Shown here: positions 16,593 to 23,893 of the stretch, piece after piece
Position numbering within the stretch: the stretch's first letter is position 1
How the letters are laid out: each line of letters starts with the position of its first letter
Assembly: GCA_964613665.1 (NCBI GenBank)
Contig: CAZTIG010000006.1
Location: forward strand, 35,890 to 99,889
DNA length: 64,000 nucleotides
Direction: 5' to 3'
Source of the DNA: CAZQFV01 sp964613665
Lineage (GTDB): Bacteria > Chloroflexota > Chloroflexia > DTKN01
Notes under the pieces: generated by a model
Seen by the model: only the letters and a program-made list of their open reading frames with translations
Databases searched by the model: none
What the model was told of the DNA's origin: nothing
Translations under genes and position numbers: made by a program

Positions 16593-17303
16593 TCAAGGCT
16601 TCACCTTGTCTCCCCCTCCCCTTGCCTCCCCCGCCCGCACCGCCGTATACAGCACCACCGTGCCCGGAAAGAGCCGCCGCGGCCGGCCGGCCGACCAGCC
16701 GCTCGCCTCCAGCGCCGCCACGACCTCGGCCGGCGGCGGGAAGCGCTCCAGCGAGGCCGGCAGGTAGCGGTAGGCCGGCCCCGCCCGGGTCAGCCAACGC
16801 CCCAGCAGGGGGACGATCCGGTCAAAGTAGAGGCGAAAGAGGGCCCGCCAGGGGGGAAAGCGGGGGTAGGCAATCTCCAGGCAGGCCAGGTGCCCGCCGG
16901 GGCGGACCACGCGGGCCATCTCCGCCAGGGCCGATCGCAGGTCGGGCAGGTTGCGCAGCAGAAAGGCATTGCCGACCGCGTCGGCGCTGCCTGCGGGCAG
17001 GGGCAGGGCCATGACGTCGCCCTGCACCAGGCTGACCATGGCTGCCAGGCCGGCCCGCTCGACCTTGCGCCGGCCCAGCGCCAGCATACCGGCGCTCGCG
17101 TCGATCCCCACGACCGCCTGGCCCCGCCGGGCCAGGGCGATGGCCAGGTCGGCCGTGCCGGTGGCCAGGTCCAGCACCCGGCGGCCGGCCGGCAGGGCCC
17201 GGGCGGTGCGCCGCCGCCAGAGGCGGTGCAGCCCGAGGCTCATGCGCGTGTTCATCGCATCGTACCAGGGGGCCACCTGGTCGAACATCGCAGCGATCTT
17301 CAT
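16593..17303 (-). CDS. ubiE: UbiE/MenG-type C-methyltransferase
   Basis: A 236-residue SAM-dependent methyltransferase of the UbiE/COQ5 family, which methylates demethylmenaquinone (or the ubiquinone precursor) at the membrane. Family-specific phrases are APWYDAMNTRMSLGLHRLW at residues 11-29 and AYRYLPASLERFP near 180. The SAM-binding motif is VLDLATGTADLAIALARRG (about 43-61), and GNAFLLRNLPDLRSALAEM matches the post-II region. In an anaerobe this most likely serves menaquinone synthesis. It lies between the inositol-phosphate synthase gene (80-base gap) and a small membrane protein on the minus strand. Confidence 0.87.
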   Translation of the reverse strand: MKIAAMFDQVAPWYDAMNTRMSLGLHRLWRRRTARALPAGRRVLDLATGTADLAIALARRGQAVVGIDASAGMLALGRRKVERAGLAAMVSLVQGDVMALPLPAGSADAVGNAFLLRNLPDLRSALAEMARVVRPGGHLACLEIAYPRFPPWRALFRLYFDRIVPLLGRWLTRAGPAYRYLPASLERFPPPAEVVAALEASGWSAGRPRRLFPGTVVLYTAVRAGEARGGGDKVKP

Positions 17304-17383
17304 GCCCCCTCCCCTACCGCCGCTGCGATCTCCCGCGGTGCACCGAGCACGACGACCGACAGCATCCCCGCCACAGTGGCTCC

Positions 17384-18517
17384 TTACGCTGTTCCTCCGT
17401 CGCCGTGTCCCTTGTCCCTTTGCCCCTTGCTTCTTGCCCTATGCTCCTGGCCCCGGATATACTCCTCCACCATCCGGCGGGCCTCGTCGTCCGGGTACTG
17501 CCGTGGCGGCGTCTTCATGAAATAGGCCGAGGGCGCCTCGATGGCCCCCTCCAGGCCGCGGTCCAGGGCCAGCTTGCAGCAGCGGATGGCGTCGATCACC
17601 ACGCCGGCCGAGTTGGGGCTGTCCCAGACTTCCAGCCTGGCCTCCAGCAGGATGGGCGTGTCGCCAAAGGCGGTCCCCTCCATGCGCAGGTGGCAGAACT
17701 TGCGGTCCTCCAACCAGGGCACATAGTCGCTGGGGCCGACGTGGACGTCCCCGGGCGGCAGCGCATAGTCGAGCATGCTGGTCACCGCGCCGGTCTTGCT
17801 GATCTTTTTCGACTCCAGGCGCTCGCGCTCGAGCATGTTCAGGAAGTCGGTGTTGCCGCCAAAGTTGAGCTGGTAGGTGCGGTCCAGGCGCACGCCGCGC
17901 TGGCGGAAGAGGGTCGTCAGCATGCGGTGCAGGATCGTCGCCCCGACCTGGGACTTGATGTCGTCGCCGATGATCGGCAGGCCGCGCTCCTCGAAACGGT
18001 GCTGCCAGTAGCCCTGCGAGGCGATAAATACGGGGATGCAGTTGACAAAGCCGCAACCGGCCTCCAGGACCTGCTCCACGTACCACTTGGTGGCCATCTC
18101 CGAGCCCACGGGGAGAAAGTTGACCACGACGTCGGTCCGGGTCTGGCGCAGGATGCCGACGATGTCGGCCGTCGGGCCGGGGGCCTTCTGGATGACCTGG
18201 GCCAGGTACTTGCCCAGGCCGTCGTGGGTCATGCCGCGGTGCACCGGCACACCCAGGGCCGGCACATCGCAGAAGCGGCGGGTGTTGTTCGGGGCGGTGA
18301 AGATGGCCTCGGCCAGGTCCAAGCCCACCTTGTTGCGGTCGATGTCAAAGGCCGCCGAGAACTCGATGTCGCCGACATGGTAGCCGCCCAGGACCGGGTG
18401 CATCAGCCCCGGGACAAGCTCGTCGGGGGCAGCGTTGCGGTAGAAACAGACGCCCTGCACCAACGACGAGGCGCAGTTGCCGACGCCAATGATCGCCACG
18501 CGGATCTTTTCACCCAC
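17384..18517 (-). CDS. ino1: Inositol-3-phosphate synthase
   Basis: A 377-residue myo-inositol-1-phosphate synthase of the short archaeal/actinobacterial type, converting glucose-6-phosphate to inositol-3-phosphate with bound NAD. The N-terminal Rossmann motif is RVAIIGVGNCASSLVQGVCF. The catalytic region reads LPIIGDDIKSQVGATILHRM and LNFGGNTDFLNMLERERLES KK split over about residues 200-255, with conserved Lys residues. Inositol could go to phosphatidylinositol or compatible solutes. The last ~20 residues (after EYIRGQE) are Lys/Arg/Gly-rich and are encoded by a tandem AAGGGGCAAGGGACA-type repeat, so they are probably a non-conserved tail. It follows the GlcF-like gene across a repeat-filled gap. 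Confidence 0.9.
   Translation of the reverse strand: MGEKIRVAIIGVGNCASSLVQGVCFYRNAAPDELVPGLMHPVLGGYHVGDIEFSAAFDIDRNKVGLDLAEAIFTAPNNTRRFCDVPALGVPVHRGMTHDGLGKYLAQVIQKAPGPTADIVGILRQTRTDVVVNFLPVGSEMATKWYVEQVLEAGCGFVNCIPVFIASQGYWQHRFEERGLPIIGDDIKSQVGATILHRMLTTLFRQRGVRLDRTYQLNFGGNTDFLNMLERERLESKKISKTGAVTSMLDYALPPGDVHVGPSDYVPWLEDRKFCHLRMEGTAFGDTPILLEARLEVWDSPNSAGVVIDAIRCCKLALDRGLEGAIEAPSAYFMKTPPRQYPDDEARRMVEEYIRGQEHRARSKGQRDKGHGDGGTA
17407..17446. repeat. Degenerate tandem 'cccttgtccctttgcc' repeat inside the ino1 3' end
   Basis: A run of units such as CCCTTG, TCCCTTTG, CCCCTTGC, TTCTTGCC lies within the last codons of ino1. On the coding strand it reads GGGCAAG-type repeats and specifies the basic tail of the protein. 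Confidence 0.6.
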
Positions 18518-18538
18518 GGGGCCCTCCTTGCCGCACGC

Positions 18539-18597
18539 TCTCGTTTTACGTCTTCACGTTCTTACGTCTTTACGTTCCTACGTCTCACGCTTTCTCC
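18539..18597. repeat. Degenerate tandem 'acgtcttcacg' repeat, family A
   Basis: The 67-base gap between the GlcF-like gene and ino1 consists almost entirely of units like TTTACGTCT, TCACGTTCT, TTACGTCTT. On the minus strand they read GTGAGACGTA and GTAAAGACGT. The same family recurs near 21345, 25560 and 58762-58880. Confidence 0.7.
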
Positions 18598-19895
18598 TCC
18601 CTCTGTTCCCCATTGCGATAGGCCAGGTCGAGCAGCTCGATCGGGTGCACCACGCGCATGTCCAGGCCGGCCCGGCGCACCCCGCGCCAGAGCTGGATCT
18701 GGCAGCCGGGGCAGCCGCTGGCGATCACCTGGGCCTGGGTGGAGGCGGCGTTGGCCATCTTGCGGTCGAGGATCGCCCCGGAGCCCTGCGGGTCGGTGAG
18801 GGCGTGGCTGCCGGCGTTGCCGCAGCACCAGTCGGCCTCGGGCATCTCCACCAGCTCCAGCCCGGGGATCTGCTGGAGGAGCTGGCGCGGCTCCCTGGTC
18901 ACCTTCTGCCCACGCACCAGGTGGCAGGGGTCGTGGTAGGTGACGCGCAACTCGACCCGCCCCTGGGGCGGCTCGAGGCCGATCTGCACCAGGTAGGCGC
19001 TGACGTCGCGCACCTTCAGGCTCAAGGCGCGCGCCCGCTCCGCCCACGCCGGGTCGCCGGAGAGCAGCTCGCCGTACTCGGCCATCGTCGCCCCGCAAGA
19101 GGCGCAGTCCATGATGACCGCCTCGACAGCGGCCTGCTCGAAGGCGGCGATGTTCTGGCGGGCCAGCTCCTTGGCCACCTCCAGCTCGCCGTATCCCAGG
19201 TGGGGCATGCCGCAGCAGGTCACCTGGGGCGTGTAGACTTCGCAGCCGTTGCGACTCAGCACGCGCACGGTGGACTGGCTGGCCGTGGCGAACATGACGT
19301 CCTGGGCACAGCCCAGGAAATAGCCGACGCGGTGGCGGCGCTGGCCCTGGGCCGGGGTGACCTCGGGGAGGAGGCGGCGCTGCGGCCGCCGCGGGATGGG
19401 CGGCAGCAGCCAACTCATCTCGCGCACCCGGCGCGGCAGCAGGCGGTCCAGGCGCAACGTCTCCACCACCTTGCGCAGGCCCAGGTGCTGGTACCAGCGC
19501 AGCGGCGCGGTGGCCGCCTCCACGCGCTGCGGGCGGGGCAGGAGCCAGCGAAAGAGGAACTTGCGGAAGGGGTTCTCGCCCTCGCGCTGCAGCAGGTAGG
19601 CCCGCGCGGCCATCATGAGCTGGTCGGTGCGCACGCCGGCCGGGCAGAGCGTCGTGCAGGCCTGGCAGTACATGCACTCGTAGACGATCTGCTTGAAGCG
19701 CTTGCTCGGCGCGAGCCTGCCCTCCAGCACGGCCCGCACCAGGGCAATGCGCCCGCGCGGGGCGTCGGTCTCCAGCAGCGTCTCCTGGTAGACCGGGCAG
19801 ACGGCCGAGCAGAGGCCACAGCGGATGCAGGCGCGGACTTGCGCTTCGTCGGGGATGATGCCGTGGGGAAAGAATAGGACCGGATCATCGGGCAT
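18585..19895 (-). CDS. GlcF-like iron-sulfur oxidoreductase subunit (two CCG domains)
   Basis: A 436-residue protein with two [4Fe-4S] motifs near the N-terminus (CIRCGLCSAVCPVY and CMYCQACTTLCPAGV) and two cysteine-rich CCG domains (CCGMPHLGYGELEVAKELA and WCCGNAGSHALTDPQGSGA). This is the layout of the glycolate oxidase iron-sulfur subunit GlcF and related LutA/GlpC/HdrB-type proteins, which pass electrons from a flavoprotein dehydrogenase to the quinone pool. No FAD-binding GlcD partner is adjacent, so the donor is unknown; a hydroxyacid dehydrogenase elsewhere is likely. The ATG at 19895 has AGAGGTGG upstream. It has its own promoter, divergent from that of pheS. Confidence 0.82.
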   Translation of the reverse strand: MPDDPVLFFPHGIIPDEAQVRACIRCGLCSAVCPVYQETLLETDAPRGRIALVRAVLEGRLAPSKRFKQIVYECMYCQACTTLCPAGVRTDQLMMAARAYLLQREGENPFRKFLFRWLLPRPQRVEAATAPLRWYQHLGLRKVVETLRLDRLLPRRVREMSWLLPPIPRRPQRRLLPEVTPAQGQRRHRVGYFLGCAQDVMFATASQSTVRVLSRNGCEVYTPQVTCCGMPHLGYGELEVAKELARQNIAAFEQAAVEAVIMDCASCGATMAEYGELLSGDPAWAERARALSLKVRDVSAYLVQIGLEPPQGRVELRVTYHDPCHLVRGQKVTREPRQLLQQIPGLELVEMPEADWCCGNAGSHALTDPQGSGAILDRKMANAASTQAQVIASGCPGCQIQLWRGVRRAGLDMRVVHPIELLDLAYRNGEQREEKA

Positions 19896-19932
19896 CGTTG
19901 CCACCTCTGGGCTGGGATTTCGGACCGCCTGC

Positions 19933-19961
19933 ATTGTACTACAGGCTGCCCGGCCCTGCAA
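19933..19961 (-). promoter_or_regulatory. Promoter of the GlcF-like operon
   Basis: Minus strand: TTGCAG (19956-19961), a 17-base spacer, TACAAT (19933-19938). It includes the 14-mer CTGTAGTACAATGC also found at the ROK promoter. Confidence 0.7.
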
Positions 19962-19984
19962 ATGGCCAGCAGCGGATGTGGTCG

Positions 19985-20013
19985 TTGACAGCCCGCGAAG
20001 GGTATGATATGAT
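19985..20013 (+). promoter_or_regulatory. Strong sigma-70 promoter of pheST
   Basis: TTGACA at 19985-19990, a 17-base spacer and TATGAT at 20008-20013. It starts a leader of about 240 bases before pheS, divergent from the GlcF-like promoter. Confidence 0.85.
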
Positions 20014-20102
20014 AAGAAGTAGAGGGCAGTGGTCACAATGGTGCGAGATCGTCGGCGGTATCGCCGGGGTCGAGACGAGAGGCTCGAGAGACAGGCAGAC
20101 AG

Positions 20103-20219
20103 ATGCTCGGACCTACATTGTTGATGCGCACCATTCGCCCGCTTGCTTCTTTCCCCTTCACCTTTCCGGGGGGATCGGCCGGCCGTGCCCGCCGCCCGAT
20201 CCCCGGCAACCAGGTCTGA
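20103..20219 (+). promoter_or_regulatory. Possible Phe-codon leader peptide and hairpin upstream of pheS
   Basis: An ATG at 20103 opens a 38-codon frame ending TGA at 20217-20219. Codons 15-22 read ASFPFTFP, with three Phe codons in five, immediately before a GC-rich inverted repeat (CCGGGGGGATCGG near 20167-20179 and CCCGATCCCCGG near 20196-20207). This resembles a PheM-type attenuator. Against it, the ribosome site is weak (GAGAGACAGG), and the pyrimidine run resembles the tandem repeats near 17407. No T-box consensus (GGGTGGNACCGCG) is present. Confidence 0.35.
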
Positions 20220-20260
20220 ACCCCTCCGGCGGTTGCTTCCGAAAGGAAAGGTGAACAGCA

Positions 20261-21346
20261 ATGGAATTACAGATCGAGACATTGAGCAGGAGAGCCCTGC
20301 GCGAGCTGGCCGCGGCCGGCGGCCGCGCCGCCCTCGACTCCTGGCGTCAGCGCTACCTCGGCCGGCGCGGGCAGGTGGCCAACCTGCTGCGCCGCGTCGG
20401 CCAAGTGGCCGAGGAGGAGCGGCCGGCCTTTGGCCGCGCGGTCCACGCCCTGCAGGCCGCCCTGGAGCAGGCCTGGCAGGAGCGGGCGGATGCGGTGCAG
20501 CAGCAGGAGCTGCTTGCAAGCGCCCGTCAGGAGCGCGTGGACGTCTCCCTGCCCGGCCGGGTGCCGGTCCTGGGTGCCATCCACCCGATCCACCAGGTGC
20601 TGCGCGAGATGAAGGAGGCCTTCCTGGCTCTCGGCTTCCAGGTCTGGGACGGCCCCGAGGTCGAATCGGACCGCTACAACTTCGAGCTGCTGAACATGCC
20701 GCCGCACCACCCGGCGCGCGGCATGCAGGACACCATCTACCTGGACACCCCGGCCCTGCGCACCGGCCCGGGCGGCGCGCCGGCCCCCGGAGCCCTGCTC
20801 CTGCGCACCCACACCTCGCCCAACCAGGTGCGCATCATGCAGCAGCTCCAGCCGCCGCTGCGCGTGGTCGTTCCCGGAAAGGTCTACCGCTACGAGCAGG
20901 TCGACCCTGCCCACAACTGGATGTTCTACCAGGTGGAGGGCTTTGCCGTGGACCGGGGCATCACCCTGGGCGACCTGAAGGGCACGATCGCCGCCGTCCT
21001 GGGGCACGTCTTCGGGCCGAGCCGCCGCCTGCGCTTCCGCTGCGACTACTTTCCCTATGTCGAGCCGGGGCTGGACACGGCGGTGCAGTGCGTGCTCTGC
21101 GACGGGGCCGGCTGCCGCCTCTGCGGGAGCAGCGGCTGGCTGGAGGTCATGCCGGCCGGCATGATCCATCCCCGCGTCCTGCACAACAGCGGCATCGATC
21201 CCCAACGCTTCAGCGGCTTTGCCTTTGGCGCCGGCATCGACCGCATCGCCGCCGTGCGCTGGCAGATCGATGACATCCGCCACCTGTACCAGGGGGACCT
21301 GCGGTTCGTGCGGCAGTTTCGTTCCACGATGCAGGGGCCCAGGTGA
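20261..21346 (+). CDS. pheS: Phenylalanyl-tRNA synthetase alpha subunit
   Basis: A 361-residue class II aminoacyl-tRNA synthetase subunit that activates Phe and charges tRNA-Phe as an alpha2beta2 tetramer. Residues 1-90 form the coiled-coil arm. The catalytic domain follows, with motif 2 in YRYEQVDPAHNWMFYQVEG (about 207-225) and motif 3 in FSGFAFGAGIDRIAAVRW near the end. The Cys-rich insert CVLCDGAGCRLCGSSGW (about 278-294) matches the one found in many bacterial PheS. A GAAAGGAAAGGTG site precedes the ATG. It is followed by pheT after 48 bases of tandem repeat. Confidence 0.95.
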   Translation: MELQIETLSRRALRELAAAGGRAALDSWRQRYLGRRGQVANLLRRVGQVAEEERPAFGRAVHALQAALEQAWQERADAVQQQELLASARQERVDVSLPGRVPVLGAIHPIHQVLREMKEAFLALGFQVWDGPEVESDRYNFELLNMPPHHPARGMQDTIYLDTPALRTGPGGAPAPGALLLRTHTSPNQVRIMQQLQPPLRVVVPGKVYRYEQVDPAHNWMFYQVEGFAVDRGITLGDLKGTIAAVLGHVFGPSRRLRFRCDYFPYVEPGLDTAVQCVLCDGAGCRLCGSSGWLEVMPAGMIHPRVLHNSGIDPQRFSGFAFGAGIDRIAAVRWQIDDIRHLYQGDLRFVRQFRSTMQGPR

Positions 21347-21386
21347 AGCGTGAAGGCGTGAGACGTGAAGGTGTGAAACGTAAGGA
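21345..21386. repeat. Degenerate tandem 'gtgaagcgtgaaggc' repeat, family A
   Basis: The pheS-pheT gap is built of units such as GTGAAGC, GTGAAGGC, GTGAGAC, GTGAAGGT, GTGAAAC. It begins at the pheS stop and ends just before the pheT ribosome site TAAGGAG. Confidence 0.7.
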
Positions 21387-21394
21387 GCAGGCTG

Positions 21395-23857
21395 ATGAAA
21401 GTGCCGTTGAAATGGCTGCAAGAGTACGTTTCGGTGGACGTGCCCGTGGAGGAGCTGGCCCACCGCATCACCCTGGCCGGCCTGGAGGTCGCCGGCATCG
21501 AGCACATCGGCCGGGAGTGGGACCGCGAGCGCATCGTCGTCGGCGAGGTGCTGGAGGTGCGCCGGCACCCCAACGCCGACCGCCTGACGGTGGTCGATGT
21601 CGCCTTCGGCCCCGGCGCGCCTCTCACTGTCATCTGCGGGGCGCCCAATATCCGCCCCGGCGAGCGTGGCCAGAAGGTGGCCCTGGCCCGCGCTGGCGCC
21701 CGCCTCTACGACGGGCACAGCGAGGAGCCGCGCCTGGTCACGCTCAAGATGGACAAGATCCGCGGCGTGCGCTCCGAGGGCATGATCTGCTCGGAGAAGG
21801 AGCTGGGCCTGTCGGACGACCACACCGGCGTCGTCATCCTCCCGGACGGTGCCCCCGTCGGGGTGCCCCTGGCCGACTACCTGGGGGAGGTCGTCCTGGA
21901 CATCGATCTGACCCCCAACCTGGGGCGCTGCCTCTCCGTGATCGGCGTGGCTCGCGAGGTCGCCGCCCTCCTCGGCCGGGAGCTGCGCGTGCCCACACCG
22001 CAGCCGCGCCAGGAGGGCGCGCCCATCGCCGGCCAGGTGACGGTGGAGATCCTGGACGCCGACCTCTGCCCGCGCTACACGGCAGCGCTGGTGCGCGATG
22101 TGCGCATGGGCCCCTCGCCGCACTGGATGCAGGCCCGGCTGCTGCGCTCCGGCATGCGCCCGATCAACGTCGTCGTCGACGTCACCAACTACGTCATGCT
22201 CGAGTTCGGCCAGCCGCTGCACGCCTTTGACTACGAGCGGCTGCGCCCCAAGGCCGGCGGACAGGTCCCGGCCATCGTCGTTCGCCGCGCCGACGCGGGC
22301 GAGCGCATGACCACGCTCGACGGCGTCGAGCGCACCCTCGACCCCGACCGCCTGCTAATCTGCGATGGGCAGGGCCCGGTGGCCCTGGCCGGGGTGATGG
22401 GCGGGCTGGAGAGCGAGGTCACCGCGGCCACGCGCCACGTCCTCCTGGAATCGGCCCACTTCGACCCCATCTGCATCCGCCGCACCTCGCAGGCGCTCCA
22501 TTTCAGCAGCGAGGCCTCCACCCGCTTCGAGCGCGGGGTCGACCCCGGCGGCACGGCCTGGGCACTGTGGCGGGCCGGCGAACTGCTGGAGCAGTACGCC
22601 GGCGCAACCATGGCCCGTGGTCTGGTGGACGTCTATCCGCCGGGCGGCAAGTGCCCGGAGATCGACCTGCCGGCCGCCGAGGTCGAGCGCATCCTGGGCA
22701 TCCGCCTCGGTGCCGACGAGATCGCCGGCCTGCTCGCCCCGCTCGGCTTTGACTGCGCCGTGCGCGGGGAGGCCGTGCACGTGGGCGTGCCCTCCTTCCG
22801 CATGGACGTCTCCCTGCCGGCCGACCTGATCGAGGAGGTCGCCCGCATGTACGGCTACGACCGCATCCCGACCACGCTGCTGCGCGATGTGCTGCCACCC
22901 CAGCGCGGCAACCCGCTGCTGGAGCTGGAGGAGCGCGTCCGCGACACGCTGGTCGGTTGCGGGCTGGACGAGGTCATCACCTACTCCCTGACCAACCTGC
23001 GCAGCGTGGCCCGCCTGACGCCGGGCATGCCCGCGGTGGACGGCAGCTCCTACCTGCGCCTGGCCAACCCGCTCACTCCGGAACGCGAGTACCTGCGGCA
23101 GACACTCATGAACAGCCTGCTCGAGGCACTGGCGTTGAACCTGCGCTACCAGGAGCGGGTGGCCATCTTCGAGGTCGGGCGGGTCTACCTGCCGCGGGCC
23201 GGCCAGGAGTTGCCCGAGGAGCCGCCCACGCTGGGGTTGGCGCTGGCGGGCCCGCGGCAGGAGCGCGGTTGGCGCCCGGCCGACGCCACGGAGATGGACT
23301 TTTTCGACCTGAAAGGCATTGTCGAGGCCCTGCTGCAGCGTCTGGGCGTCTCCGAGGCGCGCTTCGAGCCCTCCGCGCACCCCACCTTGCACCCCGGCCG
23401 GCAGGCGACCCTCTACATCGGCACGGAGCCGGCCGGCGTGCTGGGCGAGGTGCACCCCCTGGTGCGCGAGCAGTTCGAGCTGCCGCCCCAGCGCATCGGC
23501 CTGGCCGAGCTGCGGCTGCAGCCCTTCCTGGGGCAGGTCGGGGCGCACCGCTACGAGCCCATCTCGCGCTTCCCGGCGGTGGTCCAGGACATTGCCGTCG
23601 TGGTGGACGAGGCCACGCCTGCGGAACGGGTGGCCGCGGTGCTCCGCCAGGCCGGCGGTGCACTGCTGCGCGACGTGGCCCTCTTCGATGTCTACCGGGG
23701 CTCCCCCCTGCCCGAGGGCAAGGTCAGTCTGGCCTACCGCCTGGCCTTCCAGTCGTTGGAGCGCGTGCTGGTGGAGGACGAGGTCAACCGCCTGCGCGAG
23801 AAAAAGATCGTCCCGGCCCTGGAGCGCGAGCTGGGGGCGACGATCCGGGCGCGCTGA
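21395..23857 (+). CDS. pheT: Phenylalanyl-tRNA synthetase beta subunit
   Basis: An 820-residue beta subunit of normal length with the full bacterial domain order. It has an N-terminal MKVPLKWLQEYVSVDVP, an EMAP/OB-fold tRNA-binding domain at about 40-150 (VGEVLEVRRHPNADRLTVVD), the B3/B4 editing domain at about 215-390 (PINVVVDVTNYVMLEFGQPL, then FDYERL), B5 at about 405-480, the catalytic-like core (VARMYGYDRIPTT onward), and a C-terminal ferredoxin-fold anticodon-binding domain from about 725 (YEPISRFPAVVQDIAVVVDE). It proofreads mischarged Tyr-tRNA-Phe and binds tRNA. It is co-transcribed with pheS. Confidence 0.95.
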   Translation: MKVPLKWLQEYVSVDVPVEELAHRITLAGLEVAGIEHIGREWDRERIVVGEVLEVRRHPNADRLTVVDVAFGPGAPLTVICGAPNIRPGERGQKVALARAGARLYDGHSEEPRLVTLKMDKIRGVRSEGMICSEKELGLSDDHTGVVILPDGAPVGVPLADYLGEVVLDIDLTPNLGRCLSVIGVAREVAALLGRELRVPTPQPRQEGAPIAGQVTVEILDADLCPRYTAALVRDVRMGPSPHWMQARLLRSGMRPINVVVDVTNYVMLEFGQPLHAFDYERLRPKAGGQVPAIVVRRADAGERMTTLDGVERTLDPDRLLICDGQGPVALAGVMGGLESEVTAATRHVLLESAHFDPICIRRTSQALHFSSEASTRFERGVDPGGTAWALWRAGELLEQYAGATMARGLVDVYPPGGKCPEIDLPAAEVERILGIRLGADEIAGLLAPLGFDCAVRGEAVHVGVPSFRMDVSLPADLIEEVARMYGYDRIPTTLLRDVLPPQRGNPLLELEERVRDTLVGCGLDEVITYSLTNLRSVARLTPGMPAVDGSSYLRLANPLTPEREYLRQTLMNSLLEALALNLRYQERVAIFEVGRVYLPRAGQELPEEPPTLGLALAGPRQERGWRPADATEMDFFDLKGIVEALLQRLGVSEARFEPSAHPTLHPGRQATLYIGTEPAGVLGEVHPLVREQFELPPQRIGLAELRLQPFLGQVGAHRYEPISRFPAVVQDIAVVVDEATPAERVAAVLRQAGGALLRDVALFDVYRGSPLPEGKVSLAYRLAFQSLERVLVEDEVNRLREKKIVPALERELGATIRAR

Positions 23858-23893
23858 GGTATCCCTCGCCTCGAGGGCTGCGGAGAGGTACCT

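Noticed and set aside
18585..19895. Complete glycolate oxidase operon
   Set aside because: Only the Fe-S subunit is present; no FAD-binding GlcD/GlcE gene is adjacent.
20014..20260. T-box riboswitch upstream of pheS
   Set aside because: A GGTGCGAG-like stretch near 20042 recalls stem I, but the required GGGTGGNACCGCG antiterminator sequence is absent.
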